DNA of 64,000 nucleotides from CAVYUC01 sp963783085 (GCA_963783085.1 CAWAMJ010000015.1:33679-97678), one strand, 5' to 3'. Shown: positions 25,733 to 39,362, numbered from the stretch's first letter. The notes: generated by a model from the sequence alone, not told the origin. Translations and numbers: made by a program.

Positions 25733-27679
25733 TTAATCGTAAAAAGCCCAGGAAACTCCAATTCGATAGGTCCTCCGGAGCATCGGATAGTGCGGAACGG
25801 TCATGTATTCCTCGTCGATAAATTCGGTACCGATATTCATCATTTTAAAAAAGATGCGGGTCCGTTTTAAGCGGAGGTTGGCAAATGCATCGATGTATGG
25901 AAAATTACCATATTTTTTGTCATTCTGGAGGTAAAACAACCCGGTTTCCGGATCGTAGGCATCGGCATACCATGCCGTATTGTAACGTGTATCTACACCA
26001 ATCTGCGCAAACAAAACCTTTGCCAGCACAAATTTATAATAAGCGGTGCCGAATGCAGAAAAATCGGGAAGGTGAATGTATTGTTGATTGGAAGCCTTTT
26101 GCCACAGCAACCGGGTGCGGAGGTGCAGGTTTCGCCAACTGAAATCTTTGTCGAGGTAAGCCGATAAAATGAGCAGTTCTTTTCCGGTTTGCGATGGAAT
26201 TCCCAGTGTATCGTTATAAATAAAATTATTGATGATGGCATAGTTCGCCCCGAATTCGAGCCGGCGTTTCGGAGATACAAAATTTCCCTGCACCGTCATC
26301 CGCTGTTCCATTTTAAAATCATTGTCCCACTGAATATGCTTCGAATAGTAAGTTTCCTGAAAATAATCGGGAACGCTGTTTTCAATCTTCCCGCGAATTG
26401 TAATATCGGTCAGTGAATCTTTCAGTAAAGTAAACGGTTTTGAGATTACACCCGAAATTTCCGTTTGCCCGATGTTCCGGCCCAGCAGGTATATTTTCCC
26501 GTCGAAATTCCACTTCCAGAAATTTCCGGTTTGCCTGAAAATTCCTCCTCCGGCATAAACATTCGTATACCGGTTGGTTACCCTCGAAAGTGTGGAGTCA
26601 TTTATCAGCATTCCCGGTGAAGACGCTTTAATAAAATCCTGCCCGATAAATGCCCTCTTCCCGAAACTCGTTTTTCGTTCCGAATTTTCATATTGTTTAA
26701 TTTGAAAAACATTCCGGATTTTCCGGAACCGGACCAGATCAACTACGAAATCGTTTCCGTAATAATCGTTTATAAAAAAGGTATTGGTGGTGTCGTCGAT
26801 AAATTGTTTTTTGTTGTTTTCGTATTCGAATGAATAAATAAAACCGACAACTGGTCTGAATTCATCGGATTCTTCTTCTTTTTCAATGGTTTTCCCCACC
26901 CGATATTCACCGGTGGCAAAAACGTACATGTTTCCATATTCCGAATGAACGTTTTCAAGGTTTACGTTGAGAAGTTCGGTTTCGGCGTTACTTAACAAAA
27001 GTGAATCATAAGTAAGTCCGCCATTTTCGGCGTTTTTTATGCTGTTTGAAATAAAACCGCCGTGGATGCTCAGCTTGTCGCGATTGTAGTTGGAATAGAG
27101 GCTGACAAAATTATTTTTGCTTTGCTGATTGCTGTATTGTCCTTCCGACTTTGCCTGATCGTATCGAAATGTTACGTTCAAAAACGGATTGATATTTTGG
27201 GAATGAAGAACATTAAAACGCGTTTCGTTCTTTCGGGTGCGGTGTTCGCTCTGACTGAAATCGAGCCGCGTATACGGAGTGCGGGTATTAAAAAATTTTA
27301 CTGAAGCTGGATTTAGCAAATAGGCCGCCCGCGATTGCAGAAAGAAGAAATCGAATTCTGAATCGCGTTTGAAAAAGTTATTGTTTTGATAAGGTGTGCC
27401 ATAATTTCCAAGATAGGATACAGAGACAGCATCATCATAAATGGGATTGTACATGTGGTAAAAGTCGAGGGTGGTATCAAGGCGGGCTGAATCTTTAAAT
27501 GCGCCGTATCCGTCGAGGTACCACAATTTTACCAGCGGTTTAATTTCAATAACCTCCCTTTTTTTCTCCTCTTCAATTTGATCTTCAATTGCCAGATCCG
27601 GGTCGATTTGAGAATAAACCTTTGCAGGAATACAAATGAGTACGAACAGAAATATTTTAATGATTTCTTTTTTCAGCAT
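25733..27679 (-). CDS. Putative outer-membrane porin (Porin_10 family)
   Basis: A 648-residue protein with a signal peptide (about residues 1-23, ending KVYSQ), an acidic linker and a long beta-rich region. The sequence matches the Bacteroidetes putative porin family: YHMYNPIYDDAVSVSYLGN and SQSEHRTRKNETRFNVLHSQNINP are characteristic, as is the C-terminal RRTYRIGVSWAFYD. The function is inferred from barrel architecture; no substrate is known. The gene converges on the Nudix gene and diverges from nothing, with the rRNA terminator just upstream on the same strand. Confidence 0.88.
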   Translation of the reverse strand: MLKKEIIKIFLFVLICIPAKVYSQIDPDLAIEDQIEEEKKREVIEIKPLVKLWYLDGYGAFKDSARLDTTLDFYHMYNPIYDDAVSVSYLGNYGTPYQNNNFFKRDSEFDFFFLQSRAAYLLNPASVKFFNTRTPYTRLDFSQSEHRTRKNETRFNVLHSQNINPFLNVTFRYDQAKSEGQYSNQQSKNNFVSLYSNYNRDKLSIHGGFISNSIKNAENGGLTYDSLLLSNAETELLNVNLENVHSEYGNMYVFATGEYRVGKTIEKEEESDEFRPVVGFIYSFEYENNKKQFIDDTTNTFFINDYYGNDFVVDLVRFRKIRNVFQIKQYENSERKTSFGKRAFIGQDFIKASSPGMLINDSTLSRVTNRYTNVYAGGGIFRQTGNFWKWNFDGKIYLLGRNIGQTEISGVISKPFTLLKDSLTDITIRGKIENSVPDYFQETYYSKHIQWDNDFKMEQRMTVQGNFVSPKRRLEFGANYAIINNFIYNDTLGIPSQTGKELLILSAYLDKDFSWRNLHLRTRLLWQKASNQQYIHLPDFSAFGTAYYKFVLAKVLFAQIGVDTRYNTAWYADAYDPETGLFYLQNDKKYGNFPYIDAFANLRLKRTRIFFKMMNIGTEFIDEEYMTVPHYPMLRRTYRIGVSWAFYD

Positions 27680-27699
27680 AAAGCATTTTCAACGTTGCA

Positions 27700-27707
27700 C
27701 AAAACTA
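27700..27707 (-). promoter_or_regulatory. -7 box upstream of the porin gene
   Basis: TAGTTTTG on the minus strand fits TAnnTTTG and lies 21 nt before the ATG at 27679, downstream of the rRNA terminator. A TTG at the expected spacing was not found. Confidence 0.45.
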
Positions 27708-27776
27708 AAAAAAGGGACAGAAAAGTAGGGTATAACAGAATAACTTTTCACGTAAATTAACAAGAATCCGGAAATT

Positions 27777-27809
27777 AAAAAAGGCCCATGCTCGTTTGAA
27801 CATGGGCCT
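27777..27809 (-). terminator. Intrinsic terminator of the rRNA operon
   Basis: On the minus strand AGGCCCATG-(10-nt loop)-CATGGGCCT is followed by a run of six T (complement of 27777-27782). It lies directly after the 5S gene. Confidence 0.9.
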
Positions 27810-27818
27810 GGATAAATT

Positions 27819-27925
<107 letters not shown>

Positions 27926-28104
27926 AATTTTCTCAAAGGTTGTTGCGGGTTTTGCCCCGCCGTCCCGAGTGCTCGGGACCACCTTAATATTGGTGAAGGC
28001 TTTCCGGTTTTTGACCGGTGTTTTCAGCCTTGCAATACCTTTAGGCAGTTGGGAAAGAAAGAAATTTGGTTTCCATTATCACTACAAGGAATCTTAGGAT
28101 TGTT

Positions 28105-30932
<2,828 letters not shown>

Positions 30933-31018
30933 AAGAATCCTCGTATTGATTCTTTGTAATCCTTTATTTCTCTCTGTGATATTATTATTATCTTTTCCCA
31001 ACATGCCAAAGAACTTTT

Positions 31019-31301
31019 ACCGTCTGGCTTCCAGCTTCTAGCTTTTAGCCTCAAGTATGCAGATAAGCAAGGAATCGAACCTTTTCCTATTCCGGCACCA
31101 GCCTTATCTCTTTTTAGCTGCAAGCCACGAGCTGCAAGCTCCTAGCTTTTACTAAAATTCAGTATTTCAATTTATTTTGAACGTTTTGCCTTTTTTTAGT
31201 GTCACAAATCACTTTTCCAACTTTTTTATCCTTCTTTTCCCTCTCTTTTTCCCCTCCTTTGGAGAGCCTGTCCCGTTGTAACGGGAGGTTAGGGGAGGCT
31301 G
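31019..31301. repeat. 23S-tRNA spacer with AGCT-rich repeats and a GC-rich palindrome
   Basis: The spacer 30933-31301 holds no gene. It contains two blocks of short near-repeats built on AGCTTCTAGCTT / GAGCTGCAAGCTCC (31021-31052 and 31115-31152). It also has an imperfect palindrome with CCCCTCC...GGAGGTTAGGGGAGG around an inner CCCGTT-gt-AACGGG hairpin (31250-31299). Confidence 0.55.
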
Positions 31302-31375
31302 TGGAGAATAAGGGAGTCGAACCCTTGACCTCTAGAATGCAAATCTAGCGCTCTAGCCAACTGAGCTAATCCCCC
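31302..31375 (-). tRNA. tRNA-Ala (TGC)
   Basis: 74-nt cloverleaf on the minus strand: acceptor GGGGGAT/ATTCTCC, D arm GCTC...GAGC, anticodon arm CTAGA-TTTGCAT-TCTAG with anticodon TGC, T arm with GGTTCGA, discriminator A. CCA is not encoded. It is in the usual 16S-23S spacer position. Confidence 0.97.
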
Positions 31376-31378
31376 GAT

Positions 31379-31450
31379 AATTAGCTTCTAGCTTCAAGCT
31401 CCCAGCTTCTAGCTGTTTTGCTAGTGGCTAGTGGCTAGTGACTAGTAGCT
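31379..31450. repeat. AGCT-rich tandem repeat between the two spacer tRNAs
   Basis: The 82 bp between tRNA-Ala and tRNA-Ile are made almost entirely of variants of TAGCTTC/TAGTGGC: AGCTTCTAGCTTCAAGCTCC, then AGCTTCTAGCTG, then three copies of TAGTG(G/A)C followed by TAGTAGCT. It resembles the blocks at 31021 and 31115. Confidence 0.65.
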
Positions 31451-31457
31451 TTCTTTG

Positions 31458-31531
31458 TAGTCCCGCCCAGACTTGAACTGGGGACCTCTACATTATCAGT
31501 GTAGCGCTCTAACCAGCTGAGCTACGGGACT
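31458..31531 (-). tRNA. tRNA-Ile (GAT)
   Basis: 74-nt cloverleaf on the minus strand: acceptor AGTCCCG/CGGGACT, D arm GCTC...GAGC, anticodon arm CTACA-CTGATAA-TGTAG with anticodon GAT, T arm with AGTTCAAGT, discriminator A. It precedes tRNA-Ala in the transcript, as in most bacterial rRNA operons. Confidence 0.97.
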
Positions 31532-31538
31532 CTGTTAA

Positions 31539-31671
31539 AAGCCCCCTTAATCCCCCGAAGGGGAAAACTCAAAGCCCCGTTCTCCTTCTTTATTTGTAAC
31601 GTTTAAATTACAAACAGAGGCTTTTTTGCTACATTTCCTCTTTCCTCCCCGTTGGGGAGGCCGGAGGGGCT
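31539..31671. repeat. GC-rich intergenic repeats in the 16S-tRNA spacer
   Basis: Two short elements flank an AT-rich stretch: CCCCCTTAATCCCCCGAAGG (31542-31561) and CCTCCCCGTTGGGGAGG (31645-31661). Both resemble the CCCC(C)TAATCCCC...GGGG repeats that recur in Bacteroidetes spacers, and a related fragment lies at 12508. Confidence 0.5.
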
Positions 31672-31735
31672 TCCTATATCTTTAAAAAAAGCAAGGGCCA
31701 ATCTGTCAATTCCGTTTTTCGTAATTCCTGTGCTC

Positions 31736-33260
<1,525 letters not shown>

Positions 33261-33770
33261 AATTATAAAAGTTTAATCTCTTTCGCTCCAGAAGTCACTC
33301 TATGAAATTAACAAAGTTGGTACACCTTGCTTTTTTAATGCTTTTTGTCTCAAAATTTTAAAGAACTCATAAAAAATCAGCACCCTAATATTTCCTTCAA
33401 AATGCTGATATTTTTTCTCTCGTTTTTTTCCTATTTCACCAGCGGCTGTTTTTCCCGCTGTCCGTTTTTCCCTTTCGGGGCGGCAAAGGTAATAACTCTT
33501 TTCTTCTCACCAAAAAAATAACCCAAAATCTTTAAATTATTTTTTCCATACCCCCGGAAACCTTCCAAAATACCAGCTCTTTATCCCTGCCAGTATCCCT
33601 CCCGTTTCCGGTACCTCTTTATCACCTCCTCAATGAACACGCCCCTAAAAGCGGCTGCAAATGTAAACAGGTTTTTGAAGTTTCCAAACAAAAATAAAAA
33701 TAAAAACAGGAGAAAATTTACCCTTCGAAAACAACAAATTGAATATCAAGATTATCCTTGCAAATCTTTT
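33261..33770 (-). promoter_or_regulatory. rRNA operon promoter and leader region
   Basis: 510 bp without a gene between 16S and modC. A full promoter is seen on the minus strand: TTG (33513-33511), 19 nt, TACCTTTG (33491-33484). Transcription would start near 33478, leaving a leader of about 220 nt before mature 16S, enough for the processing stem and antitermination signals. The rest, 33514-33770, is AT-rich with no gene or strong hairpin visible. Confidence 0.7.
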
Positions 33771-34859
33771 TCAAAAAATTTTTAAAGCAACAGATTTGAA
33801 GAGACAATAAACGGTTTTCCCAATATCAAGATTCATGTTTATCAATGATGCTTCCGTAATTTCAACAAGCACTTTCTCGCCCGCATCTACCAGACAATAC
33901 GACAAACCATCTTTGGAAAATATCTTTTCAATGGTGCCGGCCACTTGATTTCTAAGAGATATGTGTTTGACCGGCTGAAGAGAAATTGAAATATCCTCCG
34001 GGCGAATGAGCACTTTAGTGTTCTTTCCGGTTTCAGTATTATTTTGAAAGGGCCGGCACAAAGCCTGCACCTGAAAACTACCGGATGAATTTGCAAGCAG
34101 TAGCATATTTTTTGCCGGTAACGCTTCAGAAACAAAAAGGTTATATACGTTGTACAATCCGGCTCCTTTCATTAGTTCCACATTCGATTCGTCGAGAATT
34201 AATTCCTGGAAATTTCCCAATGCTTTCACTTTGCCTTCTTTCAGTAATAACAACCGACTGGTTAAACTCAATAAATCGGGTAAATCGTGACTGACGACCA
34301 GCATCGGAATATTAAACCGCGAGTTGAGCGCATTCAAAAAAGGAATAATATTGTTTCTCAGGTTAACGTCCACTGCCGAAAATGGTTCGTCCATCATTAA
34401 TATCTGCGCACCGCTGAGCAGGGCACGTCCGATGGAAATTCGTTGTTTTTCGCCGCCTGAGCATTCCGAAGGTTTTTTGTGAAGTAGCTCGCCGATTTCC
34501 AAAATATCAATCACATCCTGAAAACCTACATTATTTATCCGGCCTTTTTTTAATCCGTATTTCAAGTTTTGGACGACGGATAAATGCGGGAAAAGACGGA
34601 TATCCTGAAAAACGTATCCAAGTTTCCGATCTTTGACCGGAACGTTAATTCCTGCATGGGAATCGAATACTGTTTCGCCATTGATATTAATATGACCCGA
34701 ATCCGGTTTTAACAAACCCGAGATGGAATTCAGCAAACTGGTTTTACCATGGCCAGATGGGCCGTAGATGCCGGTTATTCCTTTTTCAATTTCAGCTTTT
34801 ACATTTAAAAGAAAGTCTTTGCGCTGCAGTTTTATGTCGAATGTTAACGCTTCGTTCAT
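33771..34859 (-). CDS. modC: Molybdate ABC transporter ATP-binding protein
   Basis: A 362-residue ABC ATPase with a C-terminal TOBE/MOP domain. Walker A is GPSGHGKTS, the signature is ECSGGEKQRISIGRALL, and Walker B is ILMMDEPFSAVD followed by SHD of the switch His. The last ~65 residues (about 295-360) form the molybdate-binding TOBE-like fold. Its start overlaps modB by 4 bp (ATGA type). With modB and modA it imports molybdate or tungstate. No molybdenum-cofactor riboswitch is visible upstream of modA. Confidence 0.93.
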   Translation of the reverse strand: MNEALTFDIKLQRKDFLLNVKAEIEKGITGIYGPSGHGKTSLLNSISGLLKPDSGHININGETVFDSHAGINVPVKDRKLGYVFQDIRLFPHLSVVQNLKYGLKKGRINNVGFQDVIDILEIGELLHKKPSECSGGEKQRISIGRALLSGAQILMMDEPFSAVDVNLRNNIIPFLNALNSRFNIPMLVVSHDLPDLLSLTSRLLLLKEGKVKALGNFQELILDESNVELMKGAGLYNVYNLFVSEALPAKNMLLLANSSGSFQVQALCRPFQNNTETGKNTKVLIRPEDISISLQPVKHISLRNQVAGTIEKIFSKDGLSYCLVDAGEKVLVEITEASLINMNLDIGKTVYCLFKSVALKIF

Positions 34860-35554
34860 AGTTTCCGTTTTAAAATCCGCTTGTTCAGGTATTCTGCGCC
34901 AATCATTGCCAGCAGCGACAGGATTACAGAAACGAGAACCAGCCGCAATGTTGAAGATTCCTGTCCCGGAACCTGCATTGTTGAAAAAATGGCGAGGGGC
35001 AGGGTTTGTGTTTCGCCTGAAATATTCCCCGCAAAGGTAATGGTGGCGCCAAATTCACCCAAACTTCGGGCGAAAGCCAGAATTGCACCGCTGATTACGC
35101 CGGGAAATGCCAGCGGCAAGGTGACGGTAAAAAAAATGCGCAGGTTGGATGCACCCAAAGTACGTGCGGCTTCTTCATAACTTCTATCGACCAGTTCAAT
35201 GGAAAGCCGTATTGACCTTGTTACCAGCGGGAAAGAAACAACTACTGCCGCCAAAACCGCTGCATAAAACGAAAAAGCGATTTTTATTCCCCACCATTCA
35301 TACAAAACGGAACCGAGCCATCCGTTGGTACCGAGCAACACAAGCAAAATATACCCGGTTGTAACCGGCGGCAAAACCAGCGGCAGGTGCAAAAAACCTT
35401 CCACAAATGCCTTCCCGGAAAATTGTTTGCGGGCCAAAAACCAACCAATCAGAATTGCAACCGGCAAAACCATAACAGTACAAATTACAGCTACCTTCAG
35501 CGATAGTTGGATTGCAGTAATTTCGGCGGGCGAATATGTGAAGAGTTGATTCAA
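34856..35554 (-). CDS. modB: Molybdate ABC transporter permease
   Basis: A 232-residue permease with five to six membrane helices. The cytoplasmic EAA loop, which docks to ModC, reads SYEEAARTLGASNLRIFFTV, followed by LPLAFPGVISG. The family segments LPLVLPPVTTGYIL and SLGEFGATITFAGN identify it as ModB rather than CysT/CysW. The gene overlaps modC by 4 bp and follows modA by 6 bp. Confidence 0.95.
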   Translation of the reverse strand: MNQLFTYSPAEITAIQLSLKVAVICTVMVLPVAILIGWFLARKQFSGKAFVEGFLHLPLVLPPVTTGYILLVLLGTNGWLGSVLYEWWGIKIAFSFYAAVLAAVVVSFPLVTRSIRLSIELVDRSYEEAARTLGASNLRIFFTVTLPLAFPGVISGAILAFARSLGEFGATITFAGNISGETQTLPLAIFSTMQVPGQESSTLRLVLVSVILSLLAMIGAEYLNKRILKRKL

Positions 35555-35560
35555 AGCAGT

Positions 35561-36325
35561 TTAAAGTTTAAATCCGTATTTTTCCCATTTCAATTTGGTT
35601 TCATCCGATACAATGTAATTGTATAAATCAACTGAATATGTACTTTTTTGCCCTTTTACCATTGCCATATAATAATTCACTGCATTGTGCAGCGAATCGG
35701 GAAACTCGGTAATTATTTTTACTTTCTTCGATTTAAGCGCGTCGGTTTTATAAACTATTCCAGCTTCAACCTCACCTAATTCGACTACCATTAGCGCTGA
35801 ACGAACATCTTTTGCCGGAAGGAAACGCGGCTCCAATTCACTTTCCAGACTCAACGATTTCAGTATTTGAACTGCATACATTCCTGCCGGAACATGTTGT
35901 GGATCGCCAATTGAAAGCCTGCCTTCAAACATTTCCGGGAATTTTAGCTGCGGAGAAAAACGGACCGGTTTGAGGGAACTTTCGGCGGGCGCAATCAAAA
36001 CCATCGAATTTCCGGCAACCTTTTTCTCGTATTCCGGCAAAATCAGATTCAATTCATCCAGGTATTCAATCCACTTTTTATTTGCCGAAATAAAAAGTGC
36101 AGGTTCGGCGCCGTGCTCTATCTGCCGGGCCAGCGTACCGGAAGAAGCCAGGTTCAGTTTGACACGAACGTTATTTTCATTTTCGAATTCCCGGGCAATA
36201 TCGGAAATGACGTCTGTTAGGCTGGCAGCGCAAAAAACCACTACTTCATTAGCTGTTTTTTGTTTTTTCGGTGAACATCCCGAAAAAAGAAACACTGCAC
36301 AGAATATGATTGAAACGTTTTTCAC
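35561..36325 (-). CDS. modA: Molybdate-binding lipoprotein
   Basis: A periplasmic binding protein of about 254 residues. I chose the GTG at 36325, which places a lipoprotein signal directly at the N-terminus: VKNVSIIFCAVFLFSGC with the lipobox LFSGC. A longer frame reaches a TTG at 36370 but gives a poor signal sequence. Conserved ModA segments include FCAASLTDVISDIAREFE, ASSGTLARQIEHGAEPALFIS and GDPQHVPAGMYA. It heads the modABC operon. A weak -7-like TAACTTTC lies near 36345. Confidence 0.9.
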   Translation of the reverse strand: MKNVSIIFCAVFLFSGCSPKKQKTANEVVVFCAASLTDVISDIAREFENENNVRVKLNLASSGTLARQIEHGAEPALFISANKKWIEYLDELNLILPEYEKKVAGNSMVLIAPAESSLKPVRFSPQLKFPEMFEGRLSIGDPQHVPAGMYAVQILKSLSLESELEPRFLPAKDVRSALMVVELGEVEAGIVYKTDALKSKKVKIITEFPDSLHNAVNYYMAMVKGQKSTYSVDLYNYIVSDETKLKWEKYGFKL

Positions 36326-36410
36326 CCTTTTGAATTTACCGAAAGTTAAATATAAAATTTTCACCGGCAAGAATTACGTGCTTCGCAGCGGTTGTCTCTC
36401 AAACTGAAAT

Positions 36411-36881
36411 TCATTTCAGAAGTTGTTTTTCCCAAAAATAATTGGGCGGGCTGCATTCATGAAATCCGGCTTTTTTATAGAGCTTTTGAGCTTTTATATT
36501 GTCGTGCCGAACTTCCAGGTTAATCCTGCAAAATCCATTTTGAAGCGCATATCCGGCAATTTTATCCAAAAGAAACATACCTGCCCCGCGACCACGGTGA
36601 TCAGGATGAACGATAAAATCGTGGATATTTATCAGTGGTTTTGCCTCCCAGGTTGAAAAATTGAGGTTACAGTTTGCCAAAGCAATAAATTCATCACCAA
36701 CCGATGCAAAAAAACCGGCGTAGGCTGCATGTTGTTTCAATCCATCAATTAAATCAGCTTTCAGTTCAGCGGACATTGGTTTGCCGGCGCCCATCTCATC
36801 CTTCATATATTCATTTAACAGTGAAACAAGCGCCTGGTAATGAGTTTCATCTTTTAGATTAACTTTTACAAAATTGTACAT
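36411..36881 (-). CDS. GNAT-family N-acetyltransferase
   Basis: 156 residues with a single acetyltransferase domain. The acetyl-CoA binding motif A reads DFIVHPDHRGRGAGMFLLDKI (R/Q-x-x-G-x-G/A), followed by the ARxxYxKxGF-type ending KAQKLYKKAGFHE. The substrate is unknown. It lies 40 bp upstream of the longest modA frame on the same strand and could be in the same transcript, although nothing links it functionally to molybdate. Confidence 0.88.
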   Translation of the reverse strand: MYNFVKVNLKDETHYQALVSLLNEYMKDEMGAGKPMSAELKADLIDGLKQHAAYAGFFASVGDEFIALANCNLNFSTWEAKPLINIHDFIVHPDHRGRGAGMFLLDKIAGYALQNGFCRINLEVRHDNIKAQKLYKKAGFHECSPPNYFWEKQLLK

Positions 36882-37034
36882 GTTCGATTTTTTTTTGAAG
36901 TCAAGTTAAAAAGTTTTTTTAAACTGCCTTTTTAACCTGCGTTGAAATCTCCATTTAAATACATTTAACTTTTAAACCATTCAGATTTCTGTAAAAAATG
37001 TAATTTCGCGATTCAATTCAAATCTTGTATTACA

Positions 37035-37778
37035 GTGTCAAAAAATCTGGTAATAATACCAACGTATAACGAAAGGGAAAATATTGAAAAAATGATTCGT
37101 ACGGTTTTTTCACTTGCGACCCCTTTCCATTTGTTGATCGTTGAAGACAATTCGCCCGACGGAACTGCTGATGTTGTAAGAAAACTACAAAATGAATTTC
37201 CGGACCAACTCCATATGCTGGAAAGAAAAGGGAAACTGGGTTTGGGCACCGCATACATTGCCGGTTTTAAATGGGCGCTGGAACATGATTATGAATTTAT
37301 TTTCGAGATGGATTGCGATTTTTCGCACAATCCGAATGACCTTGAATATTTATATAAAGCGGCACTCGAAGGTGCTGATGTTGCTATCGGCTCCCGTTAT
37401 ATTTCCGGAATCAATGTGATCAACTGGCCGCTCGGCCGTGTTTTGATGTCGTATTTTGCCTCCATGTATGTACGGATTATTACCGGGATGAAGATAATGG
37501 ATACAACCGCAGGATTTAAATGCTACCGACGTAAAGTTTTGGAGGCCATTGATTTCGACAAAATAAAACTAATCGGCTACGGATTTCAGGTTGAAATGAA
37601 ATTTACCGCATATAAGTTTGGGTTTAACATTGTTGAAGTTCCCATCATCTTTACCGACCGTAAAGAAGGAACATCGAAAATGAGCGGCGGGATTTTCAAC
37701 GAAGCGCTTTGGGGCGTGCTGAAAATGAAAATGCGAAGCTGGTTCAGGAAATATGAAATCAGTGAACAGTCGCGGTAG
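37035..37778 (+). CDS. Polyprenyl-phosphate mannose/glucose synthase-like glycosyltransferase (GT2, Dpm1-like)
   Basis: A 247-residue soluble GT2 enzyme resembling dolichyl/polyprenyl-phosphate mannose synthase. It shows the nucleotide-binding IIPTYNERENIE start, VEDNSPDGTADVV, the catalytic EMDCDFSHNP with its D-x-D, SRYISG and the RKEGTSKMSGGI loop. It lacks the C-terminal membrane helices found in some homologues. It would transfer a sugar from GDP- or UDP-sugar to undecaprenyl phosphate. The start is GTG at 37035. It is followed by a 143-bp spacer carrying three loose copies of AGTYGCAC. Confidence 0.9.
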   Translation: MSKNLVIIPTYNERENIEKMIRTVFSLATPFHLLIVEDNSPDGTADVVRKLQNEFPDQLHMLERKGKLGLGTAYIAGFKWALEHDYEFIFEMDCDFSHNPNDLEYLYKAALEGADVAIGSRYISGINVINWPLGRVLMSYFASMYVRIITGMKIMDTTAGFKCYRRKVLEAIDFDKIKLIGYGFQVEMKFTAYKFGFNIVEVPIIFTDRKEGTSKMSGGIFNEALWGVLKMKMRSWFRKYEISEQSR

Positions 37779-37897
37779 AAGTTAGTCGCACAGTTCAGCC
37801 TCAGTCGCACTTTTCAGTATCAGTTGCACAGTTTTCTTTGCAGCAAAAACAGTTTTTCAAACTTCTTTTGACATCCGATCGCTTTCCTGTTTTTCCT

Positions 37898-37905
37898 TAC
37901 CTTTG
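37898..37905 (+). promoter_or_regulatory. -7 box upstream of dihydroorotase
   Basis: TACCTTTG fits TAnnTTTG and lies 16 nt before the ATG at 37922. No TTG is found at 19-21 nt. No pyrimidine-type attenuator is seen in the short leader. Confidence 0.5.
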
Positions 37906-37921
37906 CTTTAAAAGCTGAAAA

Positions 37922-39229
37922 ATGAGAACACTTATCAAAAATGCAACGATTATAAACGAAGGAAAAAAGTTCAGCGGAAGCGTTTTGATTTCCGGAGATA
38001 AAATTGACACCCTGTTTTCGAATGACATTCCTGTAAATTTCGACTTAACGGAAACAGAAGTTATTGATGCTGGCGGGCTTTATCTTTTACCTGGCGTGAT
38101 TGACGACCAGGTGCATTTTCGGGAGCCCGGATTAACCCACAAAGGTGAAATTTCCACCGAAAGCCGTGCTGCTGTGGCGGGCGGTATCACTTCGTATATG
38201 GAAATGCCAAATACCAATCCGCAGGCAGTGACACAGGAATTGCTCGAAGAAAAATATTCACGTGCGGCGGAAGTTTCAGCGGCTAATTATTCGTTTTACA
38301 TGGGCGCCACCAATAACAATCTGGATGAAGTTTTAAAAACCAATCCGAAAACAGTTTGCGGGATAAAAGTTTTTATGGGTTCCTCAACCGGAAATATGCT
38401 GGTAGACGATGAAGAAACGCTTGCCGAAATTTTCAGAAATGCGCCAACACTTGTTGCAACCCACTGCGAAGATGAAAACACCATCAGGGAAAATATAAAA
38501 ACCGCACGTGAAAGGTATGGCGAGCGGGTTCCGATTTCCCGTCATGCGCACATCCGCAGCGATGAAGCCTGTTACATATCTTCATCGAAAGCTGTGAACC
38601 TGGCTTTGAAATCTGATACCCGGCTGCATGTCCTTCATTTATCATCGGCAAAAGAGATGAGCCTTTTTCAGCCGGGAACAGTGTCGGAGAAGAAAATCAC
38701 TGCTGAAGTTTGCGTGCATCACCTTTGGTTCGATGAGCGGGATTACATTAAATATGGAACGCGCATCAAGTGGAATCCGTCCATTAAATGTGCGAAAGAC
38801 AAGGAGGCTTTGTGGGAAGCGCTGCTGGATGACCGGCTTGATGTAATTGCCACCGATCATGCACCACATACACCCGAAGAAAAAAGCAAATCGTATTTCG
38901 AAGCGCCGTCAGGCGGGCCGTTGGTGCAACATTCGCTGGTTGCGATGCTCGAAATGAGCAAAAAAGGTTACATCAGCCTCGAAAAAATGATTCAGAAAAT
39001 GTGTCACGCTCCGGCTGATTTATTTCGGATGGATCGCCGTGGCTACATCCGCGAAGGCTATTTTGCCGATTTGGTGTTGGTTGATCCCAATCAAAGCTGG
39101 ACGGTTTCCCCTGAGAATATCCTTTACAAATGCGGTTGGTCGCCATTTGAGGGAACTGAATTCTCGCACAAGGTTGTTTCTACTGTTCATAAACGGAAAA
39201 AAAGTTTACGCCAACGAAAAATTCAATGA
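37922..39229 (+). CDS. pyrC: Dihydroorotase, C-terminus frameshifted
   Basis: 435 residues as read, with the dihydroorotase amidohydrolase core: zinc ligands in DDQVHFREPG, the carboxylated-lysine loop in GIKVFMGSSTGNML, THCEDE, and the ATDHAPHTPEEK motif. It converts carbamoyl-aspartate to dihydroorotate in pyrimidine synthesis. The last 14 residues after VVST do not fit the family. Dropping the G at 39185 restores FINGKKVYANEKFNEPAEGS and moves the stop to 39264-39266, giving the expected C-terminal strand. The frame break is therefore a one-base insertion or sequence error near 39185. The enzyme core is intact. Confidence 0.93.
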   Translation: MRTLIKNATIINEGKKFSGSVLISGDKIDTLFSNDIPVNFDLTETEVIDAGGLYLLPGVIDDQVHFREPGLTHKGEISTESRAAVAGGITSYMEMPNTNPQAVTQELLEEKYSRAAEVSAANYSFYMGATNNNLDEVLKTNPKTVCGIKVFMGSSTGNMLVDDEETLAEIFRNAPTLVATHCEDENTIRENIKTARERYGERVPISRHAHIRSDEACYISSSKAVNLALKSDTRLHVLHLSSAKEMSLFQPGTVSEKKITAEVCVHHLWFDERDYIKYGTRIKWNPSIKCAKDKEALWEALLDDRLDVIATDHAPHTPEEKSKSYFEAPSGGPLVQHSLVAMLEMSKKGYISLEKMIQKMCHAPADLFRMDRRGYIREGYFADLVLVDPNQSWTVSPENILYKCGWSPFEGTEFSHKVVSTVHKRKKSLRQRKIQ

Positions 39230-39362
39230 ACCGGCAGAAGGTTCGCGCCTGCAATTTACCCGGTGACAAAATTTACTCCCGGATGTTTTCAATCTACCGA
39301 ATGATAATCCGATATTTTTTTGAATAAATGTTATTTATAATTTTGCATCAGATTTAAAGATT

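Noticed and set aside
36326..36370. TTG start for modA at 36370
   Set aside because: It places 15 charged and polar residues before the lipoprotein signal; the GTG at 36325 gives a normal signal peptide.
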